Source of the DNA: Paenibacillus sp.
Lineage (GTDB): Bacteria > Bacillota > Bacilli > Paenibacillales > Paenibacillaceae
Reading direction: 5' to 3'
Length of the DNA stretch: 32,638 bases
Assembly: GCA_017512705.1 (NCBI GenBank)
Contig: JAFWEX010000012.1
Span: forward strand, 1 to 32,638
In this document: positions 1-8,657 of the stretch, piece after piece
How the letters are laid out: every line of letters begins with the position of its first letter
Position numbering within the stretch: position 1 is the first letter of the stretch
The notes under the pieces: generated by a model
What the model saw: the letters and a program-made list of their open reading frames with translations, nothing else
Told to the model about the DNA's origin: nothing
The model's database searches: none
Made by a program: the position numbers and the translations under genes

Positions 1-1030
1 GCTGCAAGGCGAAGGCGGCGGCCGCGGCACAGCCGGCCGCCAGAAGAGCGCCGCGCGACTCGCTCAGCAGGAGCGCAGCTTGCGCGGGCATGAGCGGCAG
101 CACCGCCGCAAAGACCCGGCTGGCGGGAACGGCTCGCCCGGCCGCCAGCACCCCTGCGGCGGCTGTCAGCCGCTCCAATGCGTACATGCCAACGACGGCA
201 CCGTACGCATTGGGGTACTGCAGAAGTCCACCGAGCCTTGCCCCGGCTGAACTGATCTCGGGGTCTGCTGTGCGCATGACCCCATAGGGTAGCGGCAGCA
301 CACCGCATACGGCCATGATGCCGCTGAACACAAGCACACCGCCTGCCAGCTGCCAGCCCAAGGCAAGCCAGCTCACACCTCCTTTGCTCTTGGCCAGCTG
401 AGTGGCGAGCAGAGCAAACATGGCAATCAAGCTCCAACGCAACATTTCATGGATACTGCCTTGTGTGCTCACCGAGCCTACCCAAGCATGTACCGCGTAA
501 CATATCATGATCAAGAGAGGGAACACGATATGTGCAGATATAAGAACTCCGAACCACGTTGGATCTGACTGCCGTAGGGCTACAGGTTCTGTTCCTGTCT
601 TTCCCCTGACAGACATTATAAAAATAATGGAAACGACAACACCTGTCATCAAAATGACCGGCGACAAGTCAGTCGAATAAAATAGCCCTCTCCGCAAACA
701 TCCCGCCAGTAGGATCGTTACCGTATATATACCTAAAAATGTGGTCCATTGTGATTTAATTAACCTCGTTCGCTCTAACTTTCCCTTTCCTTTCCCCTTC
801 CCTTCCATCAAAATATAATAGCTCGAAGCAGATGACACATGCTCCGGGACGGATAAACAAATTGGACTGGCTATATCATTATATGTATGGTATTTATCTC
901 CTATATAGCACCCATATTCCACAGATTCACATGATTTCTCTGTTGCTAAAGGATGAACAATATGTTTTGGACTTAATCGCCCCTCATGCTTCCATGTATT
1001 CTTACCTGTACCCATACATTCATCTATCAC
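1..1030 (-). CDS. O-antigen ligase-like polytopic membrane protein (N-terminal part, cut by window edge)
   Basis: Reading the minus strand gives an open frame that leaves the window at base 1. It encodes a polytopic membrane protein with several hydrophobic segments. The stretches LGGLLQYPNAYGAVVGMY and LLLSESRGALLAAG resemble the conserved loops of Wzy/O-antigen ligase (PF04932) proteins, which join or polymerise glycans at the outer membrane face. In Gram-positives the substrate is usually unknown. The start is uncertain. GTG at 1030 has a very strong Shine-Dalgarno (GGGGAGGAGG, 9 nt away). It gives a polar, Cys-containing leader of about 70 residues that is unusual for the family. ATG at 809 gives a more family-like length but has no ribosome site. 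The frame is in fact open back to about 1146, through the upstream terminator. Base composition jumps to very GC-rich over the last 350 bases. Family call is fairly sure, start is not. Confidence 0.62.
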   Translation of the reverse strand, partial: MIDECMGTGKNTWKHEGRLSPKHIVHPLATEKSCESVEYGCYIGDKYHTYNDIASPICLSVPEHVSSASSYYILMEGKGKGKGKLERTRLIKSQWTTFLGIYTVTILLAGCLRRGLFYSTDLSPVILMTGVVVSIIFIMSVRGKTGTEPVALRQSDPTWFGVLISAHIVFPLLIMICYAVHAWVGSVSTQGSIHEMLRWSLIAMFALLATQLAKSKGGVSWLALGWQLAGGVLVFSGIMAVCGVLPLPYGVMRTADPEISSAGARLGGLLQYPNAYGAVVGMYALERLTAAAGVLAAGRAVPASRVFAAVLPLMPAQAALLLSESRGALLAAGCAAAAAFALQ

Positions 1031-1065
1031 TCTACGAATCCTCCTCCCCTTTGAGAGAACAACAA

Positions 1066-1105
1066 AAAGACAGAATGCTCCCCAACTTGGGGTCATTCTG
1101 TCTTT
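1066..1105 (-). terminator. Rho-independent terminator after the methyltransferase gene
   Basis: A 12-bp stem (AAAGACAGAATG pairing with CATTCTGTCTTT) is extended by CCCC/GGGG around a short AACTT loop. On the minus strand it is followed by a T-rich run. It sits 178 bases after the methyltransferase stop and just before the ribosome site of the O-antigen-ligase-like gene. The two genes are therefore probably separate transcripts. Confidence 0.8.
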
Positions 1106-1282
1106 ATTCATCAGATGAATCATCATTCCGTTGTTAACGATGTTAACCTATCCAATGATCCATAGCTTTTAAATCTCAATCTGCATTTGTAGTAGAGCGC
1201 CCCTTATTCCAGCATACCCTTTTTCTTCCACTTGCAGACCACATCTATACCTTATCCTCATCCATCCTAGTCCAGCAGAACA

Positions 1283-2524
1283 TCAATGAAGATTACACTT
1301 TGTAGACCGTTCTAAATTGGACTTGTCCACTTTTCCGGAAGACTTGCTGCCTTCAACTGGAAGCAAATCCGCACAGGCACGCTCCAGGTATGGATCAGCA
1401 TGGATGAAATCACGGAACGCAGTGTATTCATTCCACATTTCCTTCATTTGACCCGCCTGACCGCGAACGGCACGAATCAGAATATTTTTCGGTGTATTCT
1501 CCAGATCGATGAATTCAAGTAATTGTGTCTTATATCCCATCAGATCGAGCAGTTTGGCGCGAATTGCATCCGTAGCCAGTGCTGAGAAACGCTCTTTCAA
1601 AATACCATGAGACAAGAGCGGATTCATCACCGAGGATTCAACCTGGTCGTACAGCTCATGCTGACAGCAAGGTACCGAGAGAATGACGGACGCTCCCCAG
1701 CGTACCGCTTTTTCCAGTGCCGCATCTGTAGCCGTATCGCAAGCGTGGAGGGTAACCACCATATCCACTTCACTCAGCTCATCATAATCCGCAATGTCAC
1801 CAACGAGGAATTTCAGATCCCCATAATGCAGGCGTCTGGCCAGATCATTACAGTGTTCAATAACATCTGCCTTCAGATCAAGACCGATGATTTGGATTGA
1901 ACGCCGTTGCTGAACCGACAAATAATGATACAGCGCAAAGGTTAGATAAGACTTGCCACAGCCAAAATCCACGATCGTCAGCGGACGCCCTTCCGGTAAA
2001 TGTGGAATCACATCCTGCACCATCTCAAGAAAACGGTTAATCTGTTTGAATTTATCGTACTTGCGTGCAAGCACACGTCCTTCCTCATTCATAATTCCGA
2101 GTTCAACAAGGAAAGATACCGGAACGCCCTCCTCAAGTACATACTGCTTTTTGCGATTATGGGACAGATCCACTGCCGTTTTGGACGGAGATTTAGTGAG
2201 AATCGATACTTTATATTTTTTACTGATCAAAATTTGATAATCTGCCTCTGCCGTACAGAGTAGTCCCTGGCGAAACGTCTCTTCACATAGCAATGTCATA
2301 CGCTCCACGGCTTCAGCCGGGGTCAAATTCTCATGCAGCACTTTATTGGCATGATGAAAAGCAAATTGATAATGAAGCTGATTCTTCAGCGTAACCGGCT
2401 TCACCTGCACTTTGGTAAACGAGACATTGTCCCGTCTGCGCAGCTGACTCCAGGTCGCCGTGATCAGCGAGTTCTGTTCAAAAACATCTTGTATAAGCTT
2501 TCGCAACGAATCCACGGGGTACAT
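1283..2524 (-). CDS. Class I SAM-dependent methyltransferase, Methyltransf_32 type
   Basis: A 413-residue protein. The central Rossmann domain starts near residue 180 with VDFGCGKSYLTFALYHYL, a glycine-rich SAM-binding motif I (DFGCGKG type). It is followed by IIGLDLK (motif II acidic residue), VTLHACDTATDAAL and SVPCCQHEL. The HACD and PCCQHEL stretches are typical of the Methyltransf_32 family (PF13679), which includes METTL25/GSTCD-like proteins. The N-terminal ~170 residues form a separate domain probably for substrate recognition. The substrate is not known, and a nucleic acid target is only an inference. The ATG at 2524 is the only sensible start because an in-frame TGA lies 24 bases upstream. 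Its ribosome site is weak. It is transcribed alone, with a terminator downstream. Confidence 0.8.
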   Translation of the reverse strand: MYPVDSLRKLIQDVFEQNSLITATWSQLRRRDNVSFTKVQVKPVTLKNQLHYQFAFHHANKVLHENLTPAEAVERMTLLCEETFRQGLLCTAEADYQILISKKYKVSILTKSPSKTAVDLSHNRKKQYVLEEGVPVSFLVELGIMNEEGRVLARKYDKFKQINRFLEMVQDVIPHLPEGRPLTIVDFGCGKSYLTFALYHYLSVQQRRSIQIIGLDLKADVIEHCNDLARRLHYGDLKFLVGDIADYDELSEVDMVVTLHACDTATDAALEKAVRWGASVILSVPCCQHELYDQVESSVMNPLLSHGILKERFSALATDAIRAKLLDLMGYKTQLLEFIDLENTPKNILIRAVRGQAGQMKEMWNEYTAFRDFIHADPYLERACADLLPVEGSKSSGKVDKSNLERSTKCNLH

Positions 2525-2763
2525 CTCACTTTCGGTTTGGTTTGGTCAACCGTTACCATACCATAATTTTTTTCCGTCTCCAAGTGAAGGGACTGCTCAT
2601 CCTATGTTAAGTCATAGGTCATTTATGAGATCAGTTATAGGCTAAGTTAAAGTTTTTGTTGCTTTTTAGAGTTGTTTTAAGTTGTTTTGTGTTCTGTGTG
2701 GCGCTCTACGTTCTTGAAGCCTTAGTTCACGAAATACGCAAAATTCAATTATAAGCTCATCTG

Positions 2764-3468
2764 CTAACGCTGTGTCTCTCTCGCTTTGATCTGTGATATA
2801 GCTTCTTCGACCTCGTCTCGAGGCAAACCGCCGCGTTCAAGCTGTTCGTCGGTAAGCTTGGTCAACCTCTGATAAAAGGCTCGTGCATCCTCCTCGTACT
2901 GTACCGGATAGTCCACGCCAAGATGCAATAATCTGTACCAACCATTCTCGGCCGCATCATATCGTCCCTGTTGTTCCCGGTACAGTGCAAGCTGTTTTTC
3001 CGTACGGGCAGGAAGCTCATACCCCTGAATTTGCTCTATAACTCCTTCTACACGTTCGGGCGCTTGCAACAGTTCGCGATTAGCACCATGATTCAGAGCG
3101 TACAGATAAAAATGTAATGCTCGCATCAAACGAACAAGTGCCGCATCCTGTGCATCCAGTTTTTCCTGGTCATCTATGCCCTCTACTCTGGCCTTCTCCT
3201 GATAGATATACGCCTCTTCCTCGATAAGTCTCGCCGCTTGCTGCAGATTGTCCACCTCAATCACACCACGAAAACGAAACATGTCGATAACATCTTCTGC
3301 AGGCAGGGAATTCAGCAAGGACAAATTCATACCGAATTGTCTACGCATCATCTCATCTAGTTCTGACAAGGCTTCTGTATGTTTGCGTTGCTGCCTAAGC
3401 GTAAACGCCTTGCCAATGGCCTCTGTCATTTCCTCCACCATACGAACCAAGTAATCCTTCCTGAACAT
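2764..3468 (-). CDS. DUF6483-like protein of unknown function
   Basis: A 234-residue soluble, almost entirely helical protein, rich in Glu, Gln, Arg and Leu, with no signal peptide or membrane segment. The N-terminal stretch (MFRKDYLVRMVEEMTEAIGK) and the TPR-like helical remainder (ALHFYLYALNHGA, YDAAENGWYRLLHL) resemble the DUF6483 proteins common in Firmicutes. The TPR-like look suggests a protein-interaction role, but no function is known. The start is supported by GAGGGGG about 8 bases before ATG. It has about 280 bases of non-coding sequence upstream and 240 downstream, so it is probably monocistronic. Confidence 0.65.
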   Translation of the reverse strand: MFRKDYLVRMVEEMTEAIGKAFTLRQQRKHTEALSELDEMMRRQFGMNLSLLNSLPAEDVIDMFRFRGVIEVDNLQQAARLIEEEAYIYQEKARVEGIDDQEKLDAQDAALVRLMRALHFYLYALNHGANRELLQAPERVEGVIEQIQGYELPARTEKQLALYREQQGRYDAAENGWYRLLHLGVDYPVQYEEDARAFYQRLTKLTDEQLERGGLPRDEVEEAISQIKARETQR

Positions 3469-3607
3469 CCGTGTGCCCCCTCACTTCTCCATCATCGATC
3501 ACGTTTCTGTATCTGTTCTCCATATACATTATTTTAATTCATGCCGTAAAAAAAAGCGAAAGTCTGACTTCTTCTGCTGTTTCTCAGACCAGACAAAAAC
3601 AATAAAA

Positions 3608-3640
3608 CCCCTGTCTGTCCATATGGACAAACAAGGGCTT
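3608..3640 (-). terminator. Terminator hairpin after the alpha/beta hydrolase gene
   Basis: On the minus strand a long stem is centred on GTCCATATGGAC (3617-3628), with AGCCCTTGTTT pairing AGACAGGGGTT through G-T pairs, followed by a TTTTATTG tract. It lies about 110 bases after the hydrolase stop codon. The rest of the 3469-3750 gap shows no gene. Confidence 0.65.
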
Positions 3641-3750
3641 CTATTTCAACGTTTGTCCAACGTGCTTCATCGGACATTTGCTCATTTCAACCAACATACC
3701 AAGTTATACGGTTCCTATTTCCCTCTAATCATTTGCATGATTTCACAGAG

Positions 3751-4542
3751 TTAGTCAGATAAACCTGCCATGAATTGTTTAATCACCTGAATCAATTCTT
3801 CCGGCGCTTCATACATGCTCATATGTCCCGCACCAGCAATCGTGGCTTGAACAATATGCGGCTTATCGCTAGTAAAAGTTCGTTCTGGGGGAACGACCCC
3901 ATCCTTCTCCCCTGCAACAAGCAGTACCGGTAGTGGTGTAGCAGATAGCACATCTCGGCGATCCGGACGCTCACGCATAGCCAGTGCCGCACCTATTGCA
4001 CCTTGAGGTGCAGTCTGATAGCCAATCTCCTTCACACGATTCACTTGCGTGGTTAAGGACTCCACATGATCTGGCGCAAACAAACCTGGGACCAGCCCGT
4101 CCACAAAATTCACGATACCTTCTGTCTGAATTGTAGATACCGCCCGCAAACGTTTCTCCTTCGCCTCGTCACCATCCGGAAATGCTGTTGAATGGATCAA
4201 GCCAAACGCATTCAAACGTTCAGGGTGATGTTGCGCAATCGAAAGCGCGATGTATCCACCCATGGAATGTCCAAGAATTGTTGCTTTTTCCACACCTAAC
4301 TCATCCAGCAGTTGCAACACATCATTGCCCATCTGTTCGATGGTGTAACTGCCTGTCGGTGCATCCGTTTTACCGTGTCCACGCAGATCAGGTACGATAC
4401 AACGATAGTTACGGGCCAGCTCCGGCACGACTTCATCCCAATAGGATGAGCTGCCGCAGTATCCGTGAAGCAATACCAGTGCTTCTCCCTTACCTTGTTC
4501 GGCATAACATATCGTCGTCCCATCACACATAACTTTTTCCAT
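3751..4542 (-). CDS. Alpha/beta hydrolase (serine hydrolase fold)
   Basis: A 263-residue cytosolic alpha/beta hydrolase. The oxyanion-hole motif LLHGYCG is at about 25-30 and the nucleophile elbow GHSMGG places the catalytic Ser at 93. The acid is Asp214 in GEKDGVVP and the base is His240 in GAGHMSMYEAP, so the triad is complete. Its size and a cap region around 115-200 fit the general esterase/lactonase/haloperoxidase-like branch. The substrate cannot be read from sequence. An ATG directly after the yyaC stop (4596) opens the same frame. AGAGGG sits 6 bases before the ATG at 4542, and the family begins at a matching point (MEKVMCDGTTICYAEQGKG), so 4542 is preferred. It is probably co-transcribed with yyaC. 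Confidence 0.85.
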   Translation of the reverse strand: MEKVMCDGTTICYAEQGKGEALVLLHGYCGSSSYWDEVVPELARNYRCIVPDLRGHGKTDAPTGSYTIEQMGNDVLQLLDELGVEKATILGHSMGGYIALSIAQHHPERLNAFGLIHSTAFPDGDEAKEKRLRAVSTIQTEGIVNFVDGLVPGLFAPDHVESLTTQVNRVKEIGYQTAPQGAIGAALAMRERPDRRDVLSATPLPVLLVAGEKDGVVPPERTFTSDKPHIVQATIAGAGHMSMYEAPEELIQVIKQFMAGLSD

Positions 4543-4596
4543 ATTCATCCCTCTTTCTGCGCGAATTAAATTTTTCGGTTCTATATTATTAAGCAT

Positions 4597-5157
4597 TCAG
4601 CTCATAAATGAAACGTTTCCCGAATCCCAGGCCTCCGAGATCGCATCGGCAATCGTTCGAGACATTCCCATAATCAGGTACAATGAAGTCATTTGTAAAA
4701 TCGAATACGGCCTCGGCCCATTAGCATTGACCACTGCGGCTACACTGTATTCTCCAACCTCTGGCAGATTACCACCAACCGATTGAGCCGGACGCAGGGC
4801 CGTTCCCGATATATAGTATGTTCCAGTAGCATCTTTCGGGCCTAAGCATGCATCAATTGCAATAATCGTATGGTGTGCCGGAATATGCGCCAGCCTTTTT
4901 TCGAGCGTATCTGCATCACAAGGAGCCGCCAATGTGCCGATCACATGAGGTATCCCACGCTCCTCCAGCAGAGTTCCAGTCATCGGTCCGAGAGCATCCC
5001 CGGTGGAACGATCTGTACCGATACAGAGAAACGTAATTTGATCCAGAGAATGGAGCTGGGAGATATCCTTGAAAAACGGAGAAAGATGGTCTCCAGGTAC
5101 GGCTTTTCGCCTTCCACGGTTCTGTTGCCGAACCAGTTCTCGTTTGTATAAGGCCAA
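4597..5157 (-). CDS. yyaC: YyaC-like sporulation protein (DUF1256, putative spore protease family)
   Basis: The motif FLCIGTDRSTGDALGPMTG near residue 43, followed by HVIGTLAAPCDADTLE, IAIDACLG, GTYYISGTALRPAQSVG and PEVGEYSVAAVVNANGP, identifies the DUF1256/YyaC family (PF06866). These proteins are related in fold to the germination protease Gpr and are made in the forespore. No substrate is firmly assigned. The frame can be extended to a TTG at 5184. A GGAGGG motif spaced 8 bases before the TTG at 5157 supports a 186-residue protein starting at ALYKRELVRQQ. The alpha/beta hydrolase gene follows immediately. Its presence argues for an endospore former. Confidence 0.85.
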   Translation of the reverse strand: MALYKRELVRQQNRGRRKAVPGDHLSPFFKDISQLHSLDQITFLCIGTDRSTGDALGPMTGTLLEERGIPHVIGTLAAPCDADTLEKRLAHIPAHHTIIAIDACLGPKDATGTYYISGTALRPAQSVGGNLPEVGEYSVAAVVNANGPRPYSILQMTSLYLIMGMSRTIADAISEAWDSGNVSFMS

Positions 5158-5343
5158 GCTTGAGTCCCTCCAGTGGTATAACAATTTTCTTCGGTCATTC
5201 CAGTACGACCAATTCTTTTACTAGTCTGCTTTATTCTCACATTGTAACCGATGCCCCGCTCTCCGGCAAAATCATTGGCTTGTCCCCTTCAACTCATGCT
5301 ACAATAGCAGGAGTTTCCGAGAGGGAAAGGGATGAAGTGAACG

Positions 5344-5565
5344 ATGGATTTAACGAAAGCAACAGCAGAGAATATGGAATATATGATTGAAGCAATTAAG
5401 ACCAAGCTGCGGATGGCCAGTGGTGCAGCTATGCAGGCTTCAGCGTTCCCGCTTGAAAAATACGAAGATCTCTTCGATCTGTACGAGATGGTTATGAGCA
5501 AAGAACATCTGAGCATCTCCGAGGTGGAAGCTGTTGCTTCCGAACTTGGTAATCTGCGCAAATAA
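5344..5565 (+). CDS. UPF0435 / DUF1128 family protein (YfkK-like)
   Basis: A 73-residue acidic helical protein beginning MDLTKATAENMEYMIEAIKT and containing LFDLYEMVMSKEHLSISEVEAVASELG. This matches the small UPF0435 (DUF1128) family found across Bacillales, for example B. subtilis YfkK. Its function is unknown. It is transcribed divergently from yyaC. The ribosome site is imperfect: AGGG lies 13 bases from the ATG, with GAAGTGA closer. A bidirectional terminator follows 48 bases after the stop. Confidence 0.8.
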   Translation: MDLTKATAENMEYMIEAIKTKLRMASGAAMQASAFPLEKYEDLFDLYEMVMSKEHLSISEVEAVASELGNLRK

Positions 5566-5613
5566 GCAGCCTTCTTTAGCCCCCTGCCTCCACAACTGGC
5601 AGAAAACACAACA

Positions 5614-5663
5614 AAAGAACCTGAATTACATCGGAGAATAGATGTAACTCAGGTTCTTTACTT
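5614..5663. terminator. Bidirectional terminator between DUF1128 and pirin genes
   Basis: A long near-perfect stem has AAAGAACCTGA then TTACATC pairing with GATGTAA then TCAGGTTCTTT, one mismatch and an 8-base loop. T-rich sequence follows on both strands. The convergent DUF1128 and pirin genes share it. Confidence 0.85.
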
Positions 5664-5721
5664 TTCGATAGCTTCATTCGCTTCATTCAAGCTAGTTCAT
5701 ACCCTGTCTCTATGTCATCAA

Positions 5722-6459
5722 TCAAGGCAGATCAACGAGCACAAATTCGGCAGGTTCACTGCCTGTACTTGTCATTTGCAGATCACAGCTTTTGCGGATT
5801 CGGGCTGCATCTCCCGGCTTGAGATTAAAATTCCCATCGGAACACTGAATTTCGAGATGTCCGTTGATGAGAAACAGGTGCGTACGCCGCTCCTCGTGTT
5901 GCGGGTACATCAATTTCTTGCCAGACTCTAACTTAGACAGATAACAGGTTACGTCCTGGGCAATAGGTAGCGAATCTTCTTTTGTCATCCCATCCGGTTG
6001 GTGTGTCGAACCTGAAACGATCGGGCAGAGTCGATTCAGATGTGATGACTCCTCTATTTTACGATAAGCATAAGAGGGCTCCAGCTTTCGCTGCGAAGGT
6101 AGAAACCACATTTGCAGGAAACGCACCGGTTCATCGGTGGCCGGATTGGTTTCAGAGTGCTCCACACCTGTACCAGCACTCATCACTTGAACCGTGCCTG
6201 CTTCCAGAAGCTGTTCTGTGCCCATACTGTCTATATGCTTAAGCGTACCTGATATCACATAGCTGACAATTTCTAGATCATGATGTGGATGTTTCTTAAA
6301 GCCTTCCTGCGGCATCAGTATGTTGTCATTATGAGCTAATAGACAACCAAAATGAGCATTGCTTGGGTCATCATAATCGGCAAAGGAAAAGCTGAATTCA
6401 CTGTGTATCCAACCTCGATCCGACGTGTGCCTTTCTTCCGATGTCACTACTTTAATCAT
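5722..6459 (-). CDS. Pirin family protein (bicupin)
   Basis: A 245-residue pirin. The N-terminal cupin carries the four metal ligands expected for the family: His57 and His59 in KKHPHHDLE, and His101 and Glu103 in GTGVEHSETN. The block HHDLEIVSYVISGTLKHIDSMG is typical of pirins. The C-terminal half (about 150-245) is the second cupin. Some bacterial pirins have quercetin 2,3-dioxygenase activity, and others bind regulators or enzymes, so the role here is open. The frame extends upstream to 6507. GGAGG lies 8 bases before the ATG at 6459 and the protein then starts MIKVVTSEERHT as in relatives, so that start is used. It shares a terminator with the convergent DUF1128 gene. Confidence 0.88.
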   Translation of the reverse strand: MIKVVTSEERHTSDRGWIHSEFSFSFADYDDPSNAHFGCLLAHNDNILMPQEGFKKHPHHDLEIVSYVISGTLKHIDSMGTEQLLEAGTVQVMSAGTGVEHSETNPATDEPVRFLQMWFLPSQRKLEPSYAYRKIEESSHLNRLCPIVSGSTHQPDGMTKEDSLPIAQDVTCYLSKLESGKKLMYPQHEERRTHLFLINGHLEIQCSDGNFNLKPGDAARIRKSCDLQMTSTGSEPAEFVLVDLP

Positions 6460-6609
6460 ATTCATCCACCTCCAGAGGATTGGAACTGCCCTATGACAGT
6501 AATCCATGCGTGTTCAGAATTGTATAGGTCAATACCCGTTGGTATGTGATCTTTACCCGGGGTCCCGTCATTCTAATCACGTTCCTTCTAAAGGTTACAT
6601 GCTATCCTT

Positions 6610-7614
6610 TTATGAGTGGAGTACAAATTCACTATCCATTCTCCCCACGAGGGTCCCCGCATCATTATGAATATCGGCAGGAAACACTTCAGCCAAGCGT
6701 GCTATTGTTTTGGAATTAGAATAGTTCAATTGCTTCAATATGGATTGTACAATGGAGGCCCACTCTTCCTCAGACCCATCCAGCACTTTAAATGTGATGC
6801 CGAGTCTTTCTTTTTTCAGTGCAAAACCAAATACACCCTTGAATCCACCCTTGGCAACAATATTATTGTCTTCTAGAAGTACCGAGTCCACTCGATGTGT
6901 ACCGCCAACCATCAGAGGGTGCTGGTTCATCGCAGAAGTGATGATCTTTACAGCAATACGTGTAGCTTCATCAGCAATCAAATCAGGACATGCAAGCTTG
7001 AGATATGCATTCGACAGTGCAGACAGTGGCAGTGAAAATACCGGAAAGCCGCATCCATCTACTCCAAGTTGAATCTCTTTCTCTTCAATGTCTGCTAGAC
7101 CAGCCAGTGTTGCGAGAATCTCCCGCTGCACGGGATGATCCGGCTGGGCATAACTGTCCAAATCAAGATTTTTCATCTGACTGTAACCCAGAATCCCGAG
7201 ATGTTTACCGGAACAGTTATGCAATATTCTCCGTTTCTCTCCTTGTGCTCGAAGCCAATGATTACGGCTTTCTTCGTTAAGCGGGTAGCTTGGTGCACAA
7301 ATCAAGCACTCCTCACCTAGCCCGATTTTATCGGCTAAATGCTCCAGCACTCGAATATGCTCCGGTTCTGAGCGATGAGATGATGCCATAATGGCAATCT
7401 CCTGTGCCTCCAGGCTATAATGCCGGTCGATTCCAGCTCGAATACCAGGGATGGCCTGAAACGGTTTGGCAGATGAACGTGTAAAAGCTCTAAATTGAGG
7501 ATCACCCGCCGAATATACCACCTGGCCATGTTCATCTGTAATACATATGTGTCCGTAATGAGCGCATTCCAACACGCCTGCACGGTATTCTTTAACTAAC
7601 AGGGCACTCTCCAT
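6610..7614 (-). CDS. Asparaginase of the AnsA/ReAV (type 3, asparaginase_II) family
   Basis: A 334-residue cytosolic protein of family PF06089, unrelated in fold to the common bacterial type I/II asparaginases. It would hydrolyse L-asparagine to aspartate and ammonia. Key residues known from Rhizobium etli ReAV are all present at almost the same positions. They are the Ser-Lys pair in FTRSSAKPFQ (Ser47/Ser48, Lys50), Ser79 in ASSHRSEPEH, the zinc-site residues Cys134 and Lys137 in HNCSGKH, and Cys188 in GVDGCGFP. An AGGAG ribosome site lies 11-12 bases before the ATG. It is divergent from the PAP2 gene, and its promoter region overlaps the sigma-B promoter on the other strand. Length is normal for the family. 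Confidence 0.9.
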   Translation of the reverse strand: MESALLVKEYRAGVLECAHYGHICITDEHGQVVYSAGDPQFRAFTRSSAKPFQAIPGIRAGIDRHYSLEAQEIAIMASSHRSEPEHIRVLEHLADKIGLGEECLICAPSYPLNEESRNHWLRAQGEKRRILHNCSGKHLGILGYSQMKNLDLDSYAQPDHPVQREILATLAGLADIEEKEIQLGVDGCGFPVFSLPLSALSNAYLKLACPDLIADEATRIAVKIITSAMNQHPLMVGGTHRVDSVLLEDNNIVAKGGFKGVFGFALKKERLGITFKVLDGSEEEWASIVQSILKQLNYSNSKTIARLAEVFPADIHNDAGTLVGRMDSEFVLHS

Positions 7615-7754
7615 GCAAGTTTTCTCTCCTTCGTATTGCCAAATTCTTGTCTATATAAGTTGAACTACTCGTAAAACCCAATTCATCTCTGCTTTGCTTC
7701 ACGGCGCAGCATGAGATATCCTCATTAGTATAGTACAAAATTGACCGTTTTACA

Positions 7755-7780
7755 GTTTTTTCGACAGCTATTTCGGGTAT
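7755..7780 (+). promoter_or_regulatory. Sigma-B promoter upstream of the PAP2 gene
   Basis: GTTTTT, 14-base spacer, GGGTAT. The -10 is an exact match to the sigma-B consensus (GTTTAA-N12-14-GGGTAT) and the -35 keeps the conserved GTTT. It is 52 bases before the ATG of the PAP2 gene, in the same window as sigB itself. No terminator is seen between this promoter and ytxH, so it could drive PAP2, glsB-like and ytxH together. Confidence 0.75.
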
Positions 7781-7832
7781 AGTTTTATCAGCCTCACTGA
7801 AGGACTTCGCTTTATTGAAGGAGACATTTCTT

Positions 7833-8522
7833 ATGCTTCGCTATTCCCAACATCTCTCACTTAAACAATCACATATTGCCATACTCCTGAAATACATTCT
7901 GATCGCTTCATCGCTGAGTGCTTTCATTGTTTTGTTATTGGCTGGTTTGGGAGCTTGGCTAGGTCTGGATCGCTTGATTCAGCTAGATCGTCACATACAA
8001 GACATGTTTTACCTCCACTCGCAATCTCGTCAATCTCTGCTGCCATACACTTCCTTCATCACAGCGCTAGGCTCATTCAAAATATCCGCGTTCGTCGCAA
8101 TAGGACTGGCATTGTTATGCTTCATTCAGCGTCGTCCCACGACCACTCTATATGGATATGTCATCTGCATAAGCTTTGCGATGATGTGGATATTGAACAC
8201 ATTGCTGAAAGAAATATTCAGACGAAGCAGACCCGAATTGGATCACCTTCTTGTTGTGCACGGATATAGTTTCCCCAGTGGCCATGCTATGATTTCAATG
8301 GGCTTTTACGGCATGCTTTTTGTCATTTGGGCCATGGAATGGAAGAAGCGAGGCATCTTGGGCAGATGGATTCCCGTCTCTTGCGGTATTTTATTTATTC
8401 TGCTGATTGGCCTAAGTCGAATCATGTTAGGGGTTCATTATCCTACTGACGTACTGGCGGGATTTTCCTCTGGATTCGTCTGGATTCTATGTTGGATTCA
8501 GGGGATGAAACATTTCCGTTAG
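7833..8522 (+). CDS. PAP2-superfamily membrane phosphatase
   Basis: A 229-residue integral membrane protein with about six hydrophobic segments. The three motifs of the lipid-phosphate phosphatase active site are present in order: KEIFRRSRP (KxxxxxxRP), YSFPSGHAM (PSGH) and SRIMLGVHYPTDVLAG (SRxxxxxHxxxD). The active site would face outward, with undecaprenyl pyrophosphate, phosphatidylglycerol phosphate or a related lipid phosphate as likely substrate. AAGGAG lies 9 bases before the ATG at 7833, and an upstream in-frame TTG at 7815 overlaps this site, so 7833 is the start. A near-perfect sigma-B promoter precedes it, which would make it part of the envelope stress response. Confidence 0.88.
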   Translation: MLRYSQHLSLKQSHIAILLKYILIASSLSAFIVLLLAGLGAWLGLDRLIQLDRHIQDMFYLHSQSRQSLLPYTSFITALGSFKISAFVAIGLALLCFIQRRPTTTLYGYVICISFAMMWILNTLLKEIFRRSRPELDHLLVVHGYSFPSGHAMISMGFYGMLFVIWAMEWKKRGILGRWIPVSCGILFILLIGLSRIMLGVHYPTDVLAGFSSGFVWILCWIQGMKHFR

Positions 8523-8657
8523 CGTCCTTTGATCTTCTTGTTTCAGTTTATTCGTCCTATAGTTAGTTGTTTCACCTTGTTGCACGGCGTTTATATACGA
8601 AGTAAGCAAACGCGAACAGACAACATCCTGCATCAAGTTGTAAAGGAGGCGGTTGTT

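Noticed and set aside
832-1137. Plus-strand 101-codon open frame near the left end
   Set aside because: It crosses the terminator hairpin at 1066-1105, has no ribosome site, and opposes the minus-strand membrane-protein frame.
5275-5305. Sigma-A promoter TTGGCT-N19-TACAAT before the DUF1128 gene
   Set aside because: The -10 is good but the -35 is poor and the spacer too long. Not strong enough to list.
8523-8657. A second sigma-B promoter (GTTTCA-N14-GTTTAT) before the GlsB-like gene
   Set aside because: The -10 lacks the two conserved G residues, and the upstream sigma-B promoter at 7755 already explains expression.
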